A stretch of DNA of 64,000 nucleotides from an uncultured Bacteroidaceae bacterium (GTDB lineage Bacteria > Bacteroidota > Bacteroidia > Bacteroidales > Bacteroidaceae): the NCBI GenBank assembly GCA_939800445.1, contig CALNGU010000001.1:1-64000 (forward strand), in the 5' to 3' direction. The notes under the pieces are model-generated. The model was not told the DNA's origin and did no database searches. It was given only the letters and a program-made list of their open reading frames with translations. Within the stretch, counting starts at the first letter, position 1, and the number at the start of each line of letters is the position of its first letter. Below, piece by piece: positions 1 through 8,384 of the stretch. A program made the position numbers and the translations under genes.

Positions 1-120
1 AATATTAAAACAAAACTTCTGAATATACTTTACTCACCGAGACATAGAACTTTTCCCGGCGGGTGATGGAAGTTTGCGCCTATCGTCATCGGTTTTGCTC
101 CCTGACGCATTAGCGGGAAT
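1..120. repeat. Dispersed palindromic intergenic element, copy 1 (right half, cut by window edge)
   Basis: The stretch holds AACAAAACTTCTGAATATAC, then TTTACTCACCGAGACA, then a CCGGCGGG block and a tail reading CCTATCGTCATCGG. The same blocks occur in the same order at 22807-22905 and 59491-59605. Only the right arm is visible because the window starts inside the element. A 66-codon minus-strand reading frame over 30-230 lies largely in this repeat and is not called as a gene. Confidence 0.75.
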
Positions 121-230
121 GCCGGAGTGTGGCAGTGGGGACGCATGATATGCCCTCCTCCACGCCGTAAGTCATCTGAAGAGACTCCCCACCAACCAAA
201 ACAATTGGACGGGATAAACAACGAGGACAT

Positions 231-737
231 TCAATAGCCTATGAGCAGGATACCCTTAAGCGGCAGGCGCAAACGACCCGAAATATACAATGTCTCAAGA
301 AAAACGTAGACTTTGTCGTAATCATCGTGCGAGCGATATGTGTTGCGTACAGCTAAGACAAGGTAGTCCACGCCAAACATCATGCAGGCTTGAAAGATGT
401 CCTTAAGGAATTGGTTGCTCTCAGTCGCGCGCCCAGCTTCGACCTCAATGACCGTCCGCCCGTCGGCACTGATTGCATCGGCGTAAAAGGATTTGTCCAC
501 AGAGTTGTTCACGCCGAACAGCACGGGGACATCAATCTTGTCATCACGCCCCTTGCCCGTCTCAACGCGATAGCCCTCCTCCTCCAATAACGGTTGCGCC
601 AAGGCAAGCACTTGGTTGGACTTCAACTCATGGGTGGCAGAATCAATATCACATTCGATAGCTTTGAAACACCTAATCACAGCATCCATCGCAGGCGTAA
701 TGCCCATGGAGCGGGGGAAGAACTGAAATCGTATCAT
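231..737 (-). CDS. Hypothetical protein with PD-(D/E)XK nuclease-like motif
   Basis: A 168-residue soluble protein that I cannot place in a named family. What is visible is an Asp at about residue 87 followed ten residues later by IEVEAGRA (Glu98-x-Glu100), then NQFLKDIFQACMMFGVDYLVLAVRN. This resembles the beta-hairpin and following helix of PD-(D/E)XK nucleases such as restriction-enzyme-like folds, with E-x-E in place of E-x-K. The gene starts 4 bases after the stop of the 95-residue gene upstream, so the two are probably co-transcribed. No signal peptide or membrane segment is seen. The start at 737 gives the longest frame; Met11 or Met17 are alternatives. Nuclease activity is inference from the motif only. 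Confidence 0.6.
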   Translation of the reverse strand: MIRFQFFPRSMGITPAMDAVIRCFKAIECDIDSATHELKSNQVLALAQPLLEEEGYRVETGKGRDDKIDVPVLFGVNNSVDKSFYADAISADGRTVIEVEAGRATESNQFLKDIFQACMMFGVDYLVLAVRNTYRSHDDYDKVYVFLETLYISGRLRLPLKGILLIGY

Positions 738-741
738 CGGA

Positions 742-1029
742 TTAATTTATATGTCCAGTCAAAATTGCTACAAGCTGCTCGTCCGACAAGACTATGTCTT
801 CGTCATCTACAAAGAAAATGATGCCCTCGTCAATCTTTCGTGCCTCATCCGAGACATAGCTGCAACCATCAGGCAGCAAGGCTCGTTCAAGAGATATGGT
901 GGACAACAGGCAATAAGCCCCGTCAAAGAGTACTTCCCGAACGGGATATTCCATATCGTCAAACCATATCGTTGAAAATCCGTCAATATTCAAGTTGTCC
1001 TGCCGCATAATATCCGAACAATGTTTCAC
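742..1029 (-). CDS. Small acidic hypothetical protein
   Basis: A 95-residue acidic protein with no recognised domain. It contains DDMEYPVREVLFDGAYCLL near residues 24-42 and ends in a charged C-terminal half (VDDEDIVLSDEQL). It lies just upstream of the nuclease-like gene with a 4-base gap, which suggests a two-gene unit. It may be a partner or inhibitor of the second protein, but nothing in the sequence proves this. The unit lies back to back with the tRNA-Pro gene. Confidence 0.55.
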   Translation of the reverse strand: MKHCSDIMRQDNLNIDGFSTIWFDDMEYPVREVLFDGAYCLLSTISLERALLPDGCSYVSDEARKIDEGIIFFVDDEDIVLSDEQLVAILTGHIN

Positions 1030-1108
1030 CCGCTAAGGTAGCAAATACCAAGAAGATGGCAATCACGCGCAACAGTAAGCAATGCGTGAAATAAAAAGCA
1101 GCGTTTTG

Positions 1109-1139
1109 TTTGCCAATTCCGAAATTAGGCATACCTTTG
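1109..1139 (+). promoter_or_regulatory. Promoter of tRNA-Pro
   Basis: TTTG at 1109-1112 and TACCTTTG at 1132-1139 are 19 bases apart, matching the Bacteroidota primary-sigma consensus TTTG-N19/20-TAnnTTTG. The tRNA begins 12 bases further on. Confidence 0.8.
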
Positions 1140-1150
1140 CATCCGCACTT

Positions 1151-1225
1151 CGGGATGTAGCTCAGCCCGGTTAGAGTACGCGTCTGGGGGGCGTGTGGTC
1201 GCTGGTTCGAATCCAGTCATCCCGA
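1151..1225 (+). tRNA. tRNA-Pro (anticodon GGG)
   Basis: A full cloverleaf can be drawn. The acceptor stem pairs CGGGATG with CATCCCG, the D-arm contains TAGCTCAG...GGTTAGAG, the anticodon loop CTGGGGG carries GGG, and the T-arm is GCTGGTTCGAATCCAGT. The discriminator base is A, and no CCA is encoded, so it must be added after transcription. A consensus promoter lies just upstream and a strong terminator just downstream, so this is a single-gene unit. No second copy of its 3' end is seen in the window. Confidence 0.95.
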
Positions 1226-1236
1226 CAAGAAGTGAT

Positions 1237-1270
1237 GAAAAAAGGCAGGTCTGACGACCTGCCTTTTTTA
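1237..1270. terminator. Bidirectional terminator between tRNA-Pro and the HD hydrolase
   Basis: The inverted repeat GGCAGGT/ACCTGCC (1244-1250 and 1257-1263) has a run of A on the left and a run of T on the right. It can therefore end both the plus-strand tRNA transcript and the minus-strand phosphate operon. Confidence 0.85.
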
Positions 1271-1297
1271 GTCCATTGCGCTTTGACTATGCACCAG

Positions 1298-1936
1298 TCA
1301 TGGTCTTAACGAAATGCTTTTCAGATAGTCCAGTGCCTCACGGTAGGTATCCAGCTTCCAATGCATACGGCCGCCAAGACGCGACACATCCATGTTGTCC
1401 TCGAGGTCACGGATTTTGACAGCTGTGGCAAGGCTGTTTTGCCCCACGCGCTTGATGAAGTCCATATAGTCCTCACCTTGCTGTCTCGTGATGCTTTGCA
1501 ACGCGACAATCACATCGATGTCAAACATTTCCCAAAGATCAGAGAGGGCAATTGCAGTGTCCTCTATGACATCATGCAGCAGTGCGACAATTTGCTCCCG
1601 TGGGCCATTGCAATGCAATGCCACCCGAACTGGATGGAGCAGGTAGGGAGCACCAGCCTTATCCACCTGTCCAGCATGGGCTTCCGCAGCCAAAGAGAGT
1701 GCCTTGCCTACATTCAAGTAATTGTCATGAGTCGTACCATCAGCACAGGAGTGCCTAATGATATGGCTAACTCCCTCGTTGTCTACAAAGATGAAATTAC
1801 GTGCCGTGGCAGTATCCCCACCTCGACACGCAAAAAAGTAATTTCCTCCAAGATAAACAACCTTGGATCCAGAATCAAGCTCCTTGCTTTCGGAAAAGGC
1901 AATGCGCTCGGCAGTCGCGTAATCAATGCCACTCAT
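1298..1936 (-). CDS. HD-domain protein of the RelA/SpoT-hydrolase (MESH1-like) type
   Basis: A 212-residue protein. Residues 80-212 match the small alarmone hydrolase fold: AHAGQ (about 87), LLHPVRVA (His101), ALLHDVIEDT (His121-Asp122) and VKIRDLEDNM (Asp177). These are the metal ligands and the EDT motif of (p)ppGpp 3'-pyrophosphohydrolases. No synthetase or TGS/ACT region follows, so a hydrolase-only enzyme is likely. The first 75 residues form an extra domain of unknown role. The gene starts 6 bases after the phosphate transporter gene and is the last gene of that operon, which hints at a link between phosphate supply and alarmone turnover. A different nucleotide substrate is possible. 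Confidence 0.8.
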   Translation of the reverse strand: MSGIDYATAERIAFSESKELDSGSKVVYLGGNYFFACRGGDTATARNFIFVDNEGVSHIIRHSCADGTTHDNYLNVGKALSLAAEAHAGQVDKAGAPYLLHPVRVALHCNGPREQIVALLHDVIEDTAIALSDLWEMFDIDVIVALQSITRQQGEDYMDFIKRVGQNSLATAVKIRDLEDNMDVSRLGGRMHWKLDTYREALDYLKSISLRP

Positions 1937-1942
1937 AGTAGA

Positions 1943-2956
1943 TCAAAACAACGAGACAACCAAGTATATCCCAGCCGCCAGCAACGCGCTGACGGGAATC
2001 GTCAACACCCATGCCACGAGCAGGCTGCGTGCGATGCCCCAGCGCACGGCGGACAGACGTTTGGTCACGCCCGTGCCGATGATTGCTCCCGAGATGGTGT
2101 GCGTGGTGCTCACGGGTATGTGGAGTATCTCGGTGAGGTAGAGGGTGAACGCGCCGGCAGTCTCTGCCACGACTCCCTCGAGAGGTGTCACGCGGGTGAT
2201 TTTCGTCCCCATGGTCTTGACAATCTTCCATCCGCCAGACATCGTGCCGAGCGCGATGGCTGTGAAGCAGGCCAACGCCACCCATCCCGGCAGGTCGTCG
2301 ATGCTGCTCACGCCCATGGCAAGCCCTTGGGAGTGCGCCGCTATCATGGCTGCGGCGATGATGCCCATGACCTTCTGGGAGTCATTGAGGCCGTGCCCGA
2401 TGCTGAAGAGGGCGGATGAGACGAGCTGGAGCTTCTTGAACCACTTCTCGGCCACGTGTGGCTTCGCATTGCGGCAGACATTGAGCACTATGAGCGTGAA
2501 GAAGAATGAAATCACCGCACCGATGAGGGGGGCAAGGAAGATGAAGGCGATTATCTTCAATATCACTTCGCTCTGGATGGCTCCGAAACCGTTTGCCATT
2601 ATCGCGGCACCTGCAAAACCTCCGATGAGGGTGTGCGACGATGACGAGGGGATGCCTTTCCACCACGTGAAAAGATTCCAGATGATGGCCGCTATCACCC
2701 CGGCAAGGATGATTGGCAGGGTGATGTAGTCCTCGTAGACCGTCTTTGACACCGTGTTGGCTATGCCGAAGCCGCCGATGATGTACTTCGCAATAAAGAA
2801 GGCAACGAAATTGAAACCGGCTGCCCACAACACTGCCTGGAACGGCGTGAGGACTTTGGTCGAGACAATCGTCGCAATCGAGTTGGCCGCATCGTGGAAA
2901 CCGTTGATGTAGTCAAATATGAGGGCCAGGACTATGATTGTTATGAGTAATTCCAT
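1943..2956 (-). CDS. PiT-family inorganic phosphate transporter
   Basis: A 337-residue inner-membrane protein with about nine hydrophobic segments. The two signature repeats of the PiT family are present: GFHDAANSIATIVST near residue 20 and GHGLNDSQKVMGI in the second half, together with GIPSSSSHTLIGG and PVSTTHTISGAI. The family carries metal-phosphate coupled to protons or sodium. It lies 15 bases after the DUF47 gene, the usual accessory partner of PiT carriers in bacteria. The start ATG at 2956 gives a typical short N-terminus leading straight into the first membrane helix. Confidence 0.95.
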   Translation of the reverse strand: MELLITIIVLALIFDYINGFHDAANSIATIVSTKVLTPFQAVLWAAGFNFVAFFIAKYIIGGFGIANTVSKTVYEDYITLPIILAGVIAAIIWNLFTWWKGIPSSSSHTLIGGFAGAAIMANGFGAIQSEVILKIIAFIFLAPLIGAVISFFFTLIVLNVCRNAKPHVAEKWFKKLQLVSSALFSIGHGLNDSQKVMGIIAAAMIAAHSQGLAMGVSSIDDLPGWVALACFTAIALGTMSGGWKIVKTMGTKITRVTPLEGVVAETAGAFTLYLTEILHIPVSTTHTISGAIIGTGVTKRLSAVRWGIARSLLVAWVLTIPVSALLAAGIYLVVSLF

Positions 2957-2971
2957 AAACGGCGCGGGCTG

Positions 2972-3619
2972 TTAGGCGTATTTGACAATCAGGCTGCGCA
3001 CGACCTTGCCGACGTGCTCTGCGGCATCGGTGGCACGCTCAAGCTCATGCATGATTTCCTTTATCTTGACCAGCTCGATGCAGTCTGTTTCCTCCTTGAA
3101 AAGCTGGTGGATGAACATTTCGTAGACATCGTCCGCCTTGTTCTCGATGTCGTGCAGCGTGGTGCAGATGTCGAGCAGCTGCTTGTGGCGGTTGCCGAAT
3201 TCCTCAAGCTCATCCATGGCCTGGCAGATGCAGTCGGCCGCCTGCTTGATGAGCGCAGCCAGTTCGCGGCCGCTGTCAGAGACGGCCTTGGGAGCATAGA
3301 TTGCTATGCGCTTGGAGCTGCTGTTGATACGGTCGGTCACATCATCAAGCGAAGACGTGAGGCTGTGGATGTCCTCGCGGTCAAACGGGGTGAGGAATGT
3401 CTTGCTCAACTCATGAATGATGTCATTGGCCATCTTGTCACCTTGACGCTCGATGTCCTTTATGCGCTTGTAGTAGTCGGACCATGCCTCCTCGGTGTCA
3501 TGCTGCAAGCTCTCGACAAGCAAACCTGCTGCCGATGCGGAGAACTGCGCCAACTGCTTGAACATAGGGAAAAACTTCGTCTCGCGGGGTGCAAAACGGC
3601 TCAATAAAGAATTCTTCAT
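2972..3619 (-). CDS. DUF47 family protein (PhoU-like, phosphate transport accessory)
   Basis: A 215-residue helical cytoplasmic protein. The stretch RQGDKMANDIIHELSKTF followed by TPFDREDIHSLTSSLDDV is typical of DUF47 proteins, which fold like PhoU and accompany PiT transporters. It probably modulates the transporter encoded next. It lies 14 bases after the DedA-type gene and 15 bases before the PiT gene, so all are probably on one mRNA. Confidence 0.93.
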   Translation of the reverse strand: MKNSLLSRFAPRETKFFPMFKQLAQFSASAAGLLVESLQHDTEEAWSDYYKRIKDIERQGDKMANDIIHELSKTFLTPFDREDIHSLTSSLDDVTDRINSSSKRIAIYAPKAVSDSGRELAALIKQAADCICQAMDELEEFGNRHKQLLDICTTLHDIENKADDVYEMFIHQLFKEETDCIELVKIKEIMHELERATDAAEHVGKVVRSLIVKYA

Positions 3620-3633
3620 ACGTTTATTAATAA

Positions 3634-4272
3634 TTAGTGGTTTTTGAGTTTAGCTCTGATGACTTCGACTATCGCCGGCAGGAGCGAAATGAAGATTATC
3701 GCCACGATGAGCAGCTTGAGGTTGTCCTGCACGAAAGGCAAGTCGCCGAAGAAATATCCGCAATAGACAAAAGCGGCAACCCACAACGCTCCGCCGACAA
3801 GGTTGTAAAGCATGAAATGGAAGTAGTTCATCCTGCCCATCCCCGCCACAAATGGGGCAAAGGTGCGGGCAATAGGGACGAATCGGGCAATGACGATGGT
3901 CTTGTTGCCGTACTTGCGGTAGAAGTCATGCGTCTTGTCGAGATAGCTCTGCTTGAATATCTTGGATTTGGGGTTGCTGAACAGCCGTTTGCCTAACGAG
4001 TAGCCTATCATGTAGTTGCACAAATCGCCCAAGGCCGCCGCAGCAAAAAGCAACAAAGCCAAGGCATTGACCTCCAGAGGCACGCCGGGCAAAGCCGTCA
4101 GTGCGCCTGCGACAAACAGGAGGGAGTCGCCTGGCAAGAAAGGAGTCACCACGAGGCCCGTCTCACAAAAAATGATGAGAAACAGGATGAGGTAAGTCCA
4201 CTTGTGATAATCGCTGATGATTTCGACCAGATGTCGGTCGATGTTGAAGACAAAGTCGAGTAGAAAATCCAT
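3634..4272 (-). CDS. DedA/SNARE-associated family membrane protein
   Basis: A 212-residue membrane protein with the DedA landmarks: [14 protein letters not shown], the amphipathic [19 protein letters not shown], and [19 protein letters not shown] with the essential arginines, then [16 protein letters not shown]. Members of this family act in lipid flipping (undecaprenyl phosphate, phosphatidylethanolamine) and in membrane energetics. It is the first gene of the DedA-DUF47-PiT-HD operon. Placement beside a phosphate carrier is suggestive, but the substrate cannot be read from the sequence. Confidence 0.93.
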   Translation of the reverse strand: MDFLLDFVFNIDRHLVEIISDYHKWTYLILFLIIFCETGLVVTPFLPGDSLLFVAGALTALPGVPLEVNALALLLFAAAALGDLCNYMIGYSLGKRLFSNPKSKIFKQSYLDKTHDFYRKYGNKTIVIARFVPIARTFAPFVAGMGRMNYFHFMLYNLVGGALWVAAFVYCGYFFGDLPFVQDNLKLLIVAIIFISLLPAIVEVIRAKLKNH

Positions 4273-4344
4273 GGCAGTGTCGGTGTCAGGCTGTTCCGCT
4301 TAGCTTTGCTGATTCGATTTCAGAATGTTTATTCGATTGGACAG

Positions 4345-4388
4345 AAAAAAGGCGGGCTTCCCATTCTAAAAAATGAAAAGTCCGCCTC
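4345..4388 (-). terminator. Terminator of the exbB-tonB operon
   Basis: On the minus strand AGGCGG-A-CTT pairs with AAG-C-CCGCCT around an AT-rich loop and is followed by TTTTTT. It lies just past the stop of the TPR gene. Confidence 0.75.
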
Positions 4389-4401
4389 AGTGTTAGCCTA
4401 A

Positions 4402-5871
4402 TTATTTAGATTGACTGATCCACTCCATTGCCTGCTTGGCAGTAGCTTCGTTGGGGTCAATCTCAAGGATCTTCTGCCAATATGGCTCTGACAACTCAAG
4501 TTCTCCCTGCTGCACGTAGTAGTAACCGAGATACCTCAAGCACTCAATGATGTTGGCTGGAGCTGATTTTTCGTTGGCTTGCAGTATTGCGAGAGCTGCC
4601 TCATAATATGGCTTGGCAAGACCGAGCGTAGTCTCAGGGTCAGCCAAAGCATTTACACGAGCCCTCCAGAATGTTCCGAGATAGCTGTCAGGAACTCGCT
4701 GAGCTACCTCTGCGAAAATCGTGTCGGCTTCTGCAATATAACCTGCCTTCACGACACTGATGCCAGTTGCCGTGGTGTCAGTCAACTGCTCAGCAGTCTC
4801 GGGCAAAGAGGCTGCCATATAGTTGAGACGACCAAGCATAAATAAATCCTGGACATCGTCACTCTCTGCCGCCTCAAGATACTTATTGTAGCAAACGATT
4901 GCATTCGGGTAGTCCTGAAGTGACTCATAAACCGAAGACAACTCTTTCAGTATCTCTGCTGCCTTCGTCTCATCCATGCTGAGAGCTTTTTCAAACTCCG
5001 CAATAGCTTTTGCACTGCTATTTTGCTTGAAAAGCAACCTGCCATAGTACAGATGGTCAAGGTAGGAGAAATAGGTCGTATCAGGGTTCGCAAAGAAATT
5101 CTCGGCAGCAGTGACGCCCTCAGCATAGTTCTTCAACTCGTAGTTGTTGTAGACCAACATACGTTTCATCAAATGATCATCCGGGTTGAGTGTCAAGCCC
5201 TGCTTAGCCATGTCCAACGACTCCGCATAGTCCTTGCTGAGGAAAAGCAGATTGGAATAACGGGCATAGTCTTGCTCATTAGGCTGACCTGACTTCATGA
5301 AGGTGTCATAAGCGGTCTTGGCATTGCCATACTTGCCCATCTGATAGTAAGCATTACCCAATTCCCTGTCAACTCTCACATCCTGGGGGTGACGGGCTTT
5401 GTACTCCTCAAGCTTCTCAACAGAAAGCTGCGGATTGACTCCGACATAGATGCGTGCAAACTTGGAGTAAGCCTCAAAGCAATCCTTGTCGGCATTCATG
5501 GCCTGTTGATAAGAAGCTCCTGCCGAGCCGACTTTCTTATTCTTCAAGTCAATATCGCCTTTAAGCATATAAAGTTCAGCAGACCTGCTATTCACCTCAT
5601 CTCCCTTATCTCTATAAAATATGGCCATCTGCATATTGTCGTTTTCCAGATACGCAGTACCGATTGCCGCAATGAGAGAAACGTTCTTTTTGTTTTTACC
5701 CTTCAACAATTCCTCATAAGCCTTGGCTGCACCAGATGGGTCGCTTTTGATTGTTGTAGCAATCTGATCCACCTGCTTCTGTAATTCAGGATCGAGTGCC
5801 TTCTGAGCTGAAAGTGTTGTTGCCATGAATAATGCGCAACAAGCGACAACTATTTTCTTGTAATTCATCAT
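4402..5871 (-). CDS. Exported tetratricopeptide repeat protein
   Basis: A 489-residue protein with an N-terminal signal peptide (KKIVVACCALFMATTLSAQ, cleaved about residue 22). The rest is made of helical TPR units, for example AYYQMGKYGNAKTAYDTFMK, DYPNAIVCYNKYLEAA and YYVQQGELELSEPYWQKILEIDP. It is probably periplasmic and serves as a protein-protein scaffold. It is the last gene of the exbB-exbD-exbD-tonB-PstS-like operon, 19 bases after its neighbour, so it may hold the Ton machinery or its partners together. No enzyme motif is seen. Confidence 0.85.
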   Translation of the reverse strand: MMNYKKIVVACCALFMATTLSAQKALDPELQKQVDQIATTIKSDPSGAAKAYEELLKGKNKKNVSLIAAIGTAYLENDNMQMAIFYRDKGDEVNSRSAELYMLKGDIDLKNKKVGSAGASYQQAMNADKDCFEAYSKFARIYVGVNPQLSVEKLEEYKARHPQDVRVDRELGNAYYQMGKYGNAKTAYDTFMKSGQPNEQDYARYSNLLFLSKDYAESLDMAKQGLTLNPDDHLMKRMLVYNNYELKNYAEGVTAAENFFANPDTTYFSYLDHLYYGRLLFKQNSSAKAIAEFEKALSMDETKAAEILKELSSVYESLQDYPNAIVCYNKYLEAAESDDVQDLFMLGRLNYMAASLPETAEQLTDTTATGISVVKAGYIAEADTIFAEVAQRVPDSYLGTFWRARVNALADPETTLGLAKPYYEAALAILQANEKSAPANIIECLRYLGYYYVQQGELELSEPYWQKILEIDPNEATAKQAMEWISQSK

Positions 5872-5890
5872 AAGTTATATTGTTTTTATC

Positions 5891-6838
5891 CTATTCATCT
5901 TTCACTGTGACCAAGCGGACAGGCTGGGTGGCGGGGACTAAACCGGATTTAAGGACTATGCGCTGTCCCTTGTCACTCGTCAAGAATGTCATAAAGCCTG
6001 TTGGCAATGCCATCCTCGGGTCATTAATCAGAATGAAAATGTCATGTGTCAACGGATATTCCTTCAGAGCCAAATATGCCTGATAAGGCTTCCTACTGTT
6101 TTCTTCATCAGGTCGTACAGAATAGCTGACCGACATCACGTTGACCGACTCGTTGAATGTGAGCCTTGTCGAATCGGCTGCATTCCCAATCCAATTGACT
6201 CCTATCACCCCTAAAGCATCGGGATTCTTGGAGACAAAATCAATGACATCCTCGTTTCGGTTGAGAGCCTTTAGCCCTTGCGACAATTGTCCACCCTGGC
6301 AGATTGAATCTATAGCGTAGCGAATAGTACCAGAGTTAGGGTTGTCAAAGACTACCTGCATCTCACCAAAAGTGGAACTCTTGTCAAGCTCGCTCCACTT
6401 TGTAATTTTACCAGTAAGAATATCCTTGAACTGATGTACAGATATCAAGGTATCCTTATTTTGTTTGTTTGTGATAAGCGCAATGCCTCCTACGGCAAAG
6501 CGGATTGATTCTGGGAAAAATTTGCGGGCGTTGAAAGAAGCCACTTCCTTGTCTGTCAAACTGCGATTGGCAATGACCAGCCTCACGCTGTCCTTAATCA
6601 GAAGATTGATAGCTTCGACCTCGCTGCAATAAATGGGAGTGACGGTAGCCTCAGGCGTGAGAGCTTGGTAGACTTGCAGTTCCTCTTCCACTATCGGTTT
6701 GAGTGTCTCGTCAACTGCAATTGTAATCTCACCAGAATAAAGAGTCTGTCCGTCACCTTTGTCCTTTGGCCCGCACGCAATAAGCGTACAGGCCAGCAAG
6801 GAACATAGGTATATGCTTTTTCTTTTCATCAAAAACAT
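5891..6838 (-). CDS. PstS-like substrate-binding lipoprotein
   Basis: A 315-residue protein with a lipobox (TLIACGPKD, Cys22 counting from 6838 or Cys19 if translation starts at the second Met, MKRK). The mature part has the PstS/PBP-like layout: GEITIAVDETLKPIVEEEL at the start, the central FDNPNSGTIRY phosphate-loop-like stretch, and DALGVIGVNWIGN. Phosphate-binding proteins usually sit beside pstCAB, but here the gene follows tonB by 19 bases and no ABC transporter is present. Its ligand may be phosphate or something else. It probably lies in the periplasm anchored to a membrane. Confidence 0.82.
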   Translation of the reverse strand: MFLMKRKSIYLCSLLACTLIACGPKDKGDGQTLYSGEITIAVDETLKPIVEEELQVYQALTPEATVTPIYCSEVEAINLLIKDSVRLVIANRSLTDKEVASFNARKFFPESIRFAVGGIALITNKQNKDTLISVHQFKDILTGKITKWSELDKSSTFGEMQVVFDNPNSGTIRYAIDSICQGGQLSQGLKALNRNEDVIDFVSKNPDALGVIGVNWIGNAADSTRLTFNESVNVMSVSYSVRPDEENSRKPYQAYLALKEYPLTHDIFILINDPRMALPTGFMTFLTSDKGQRIVLKSGLVPATQPVRLVTVKDE

Positions 6839-6857
6839 ATCAGATTAAATCCTAGAA

Positions 6858-7676
6858 TTACTGCAACTTGAACCTAATTGGCAAAGTGTAGTAAACCGGG
6901 ACAGCACGTCCATTTTGCATACCAGGAGTCCACTGAGGCAATGTCTGCACAACCCTGATGGCTTCCTTGTCGCAATAGGGATCCAAAGAGCGGACAACCT
7001 TGATGTCGCCTACGTGACCGTCAGCCTTGACGACGAACTGCACGACAACCATGCCTTCGATACCATTCTCCTGAGCAATTACAGGATACTTCAATTCTTT
7101 GGCGATATACTGAAGCAACGCTTGCTGTCCCCCAGGGAATTCAGGCATCTGCTCCACATGGACATAAGGCTTCTCCTCTTCAACAGGAGCTTGAGTAATG
7201 GTCTCCTGCAGGTCGGCGATGTCCGCACCATTAAGTTCATCGTTACCTTTGACGTCAGCGATAGAAATCTGGAGTTTGGTCTCAGCCAACTCATCCTGCG
7301 ATCTCAATTGTTCATCATCGGGCACTTCCTCGTCCTTTTTAATGACAGGAGGCGTAAACTTGATGGTACTCTTCAACTTCGGTGGAGGAGCAACGGGCTC
7401 TATTGGTTTTACAATCTCTTCCTGCTGCTTTACCTCTGGTTCTTCAAGGGCAGAGAGTTGCGTGACTTCCGTCATCACCTCTTTCTTCTCAGGCATTGCC
7501 ATCTTGATAAGTTTTGGAGCCGAGAAGCCTACTACGGCTACGACTGCCACAATTATCAAAGCGGCTGTTTGCCTTCTACCCAAGTCACTGCGCATCTTGT
7601 ATGCGCCATAGCTCTTATTACGATTTTGGAAAATGAGCTCACACCATTCTCTTGAAACTAAATCGACTTTTGCCAT
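6858..7676 (-). CDS. tonB: TonB energy transducer
   Basis: A 272-residue protein with the order expected for TonB: a cytoplasmic start typical of Bacteroidota (LISREWCELIFQ-like, here VSREWCELIFQNRNKSYGAY), one membrane helix about residues 34-54, a Pro/Glu/Lys-rich linker about 70-160, and a C-terminal TonB domain (PEFPGGQQALLQYIAKELKY, later GMVVVQFVVKADGHVGDIKV and LPQWTPGMQNGRAVPV). It passes proton-motive energy to outer-membrane receptors. It lies 30 bases after the second exbD. Confidence 0.93.
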   Translation of the reverse strand: MAKVDLVSREWCELIFQNRNKSYGAYKMRSDLGRRQTAALIIVAVVAVVGFSAPKLIKMAMPEKKEVMTEVTQLSALEEPEVKQQEEIVKPIEPVAPPPKLKSTIKFTPPVIKKDEEVPDDEQLRSQDELAETKLQISIADVKGNDELNGADIADLQETITQAPVEEEKPYVHVEQMPEFPGGQQALLQYIAKELKYPVIAQENGIEGMVVVQFVVKADGHVGDIKVVRSLDPYCDKEAIRVVQTLPQWTPGMQNGRAVPVYYTLPIRFKLQ

Positions 7677-7706
7677 AATTCTTTCCTTTTTATCTGGTGA
7701 GACCCA

Positions 7707-8369
7707 TTAACCTTCAAACTGTGCAGCCTGGGCTGACAGAGCTCCCTTTTGGACATAATTGTCAATCAGGAACTGATCACCCTCGGTTATGTCAACAATC
7801 ACATATTTACCAATGCTGCAGATTTGCATCTCGTCCAAGGCATCAATAAGATTCGCATATGTGGCCTCGTCAGTCGCCTTAATGATGACAGTCGGAGTGT
7901 CTTTCGCACCCTTGACTTCAGCCACTTGCTTCTTGTACTCTTCTTCGTCCAATTCGAGATTATCTTTCTTCTTCTTCAGTTCCTCCACTTTCTTGACTGC
8001 GTCATAGTTTTTCCTGAGCAGCACCGAGCGGATTCCCTTTGCCGTGTAGTTGGTCTCCTTCAAAGAAGTGTAATCCTCGTAATTAGGCTCGCCCTCGTAA
8101 TAGTACAACTTGTCATCAGCGTCAAGCAGCAAGGTGATGGCCTGAGATGCCTTGACCTTGTTTTGCTGTTCCTCTGTGATATTCTTGTCGTTGGAAGGCA
8201 TACTAATCTCCATCGTCTGAGGTTTGCTCAGAGATGTACAGAGCATGAAGAAAGTGATGAGCAGCATATTCATATCGACCATCGGTGTAAAGTCGACACG
8301 GACGGTCATCTTTTTCTGTTTGCTGCCTTTACCTTTCCTGCTGCTGCTTCCTTCTTGTACTTCAGCCAT
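7707..8369 (-). CDS. exbD: ExbD/TolR family protein, second copy
   Basis: A 220-residue protein with a basic start (RKGKGSKQKKMTVRVDFTPM), the conserved membrane segment with its key Asp (FTPMVDMNMLLITFFMLCTSL), and a periplasmic domain. It is longer than E. coli ExbD (about 141 residues) because of a charged stretch near residues 125-150 (KKVEELKKKKDNLELDEEEYKK). It forms the proton channel with ExbB. Its close neighbour is another ExbD, and the two may form mixed dimers. Confidence 0.92.
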   Translation of the reverse strand: MAEVQEGSSSRKGKGSKQKKMTVRVDFTPMVDMNMLLITFFMLCTSLSKPQTMEISMPSNDKNITEEQQNKVKASQAITLLLDADDKLYYYEGEPNYEDYTSLKETNYTAKGIRSVLLRKNYDAVKKVEELKKKKDNLELDEEEYKKQVAEVKGAKDTPTVIIKATDEATYANLIDALDEMQICSIGKYVIVDITEGDQFLIDNYVQKGALSAQAAQFEG

Positions 8370-8384
8370 ATCTAATCCTTTCTA

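Noticed and set aside
30-230. Small minus-strand frame at the left edge
   Set aside because: Most of it is the dispersed palindromic repeat; related peptide fragments (CLGE-type ends) also appear in the copy at 59500 because the repeat recurs, not because it is coding.
1151-1936. Integrated island at tRNA-Pro
   Set aside because: No integrase and no repeat of the tRNA 3' end were found in the window.
1361-2419. Long plus-strand open frame opposite the HD hydrolase and PiT genes
   Set aside because: It lies antisense to two genes with clear motifs and its protein has low-complexity composition; a shadow frame.
4579-5784. Several small plus-strand frames opposite the TPR gene
   Set aside because: All are antisense shadows with no start signal or motif.
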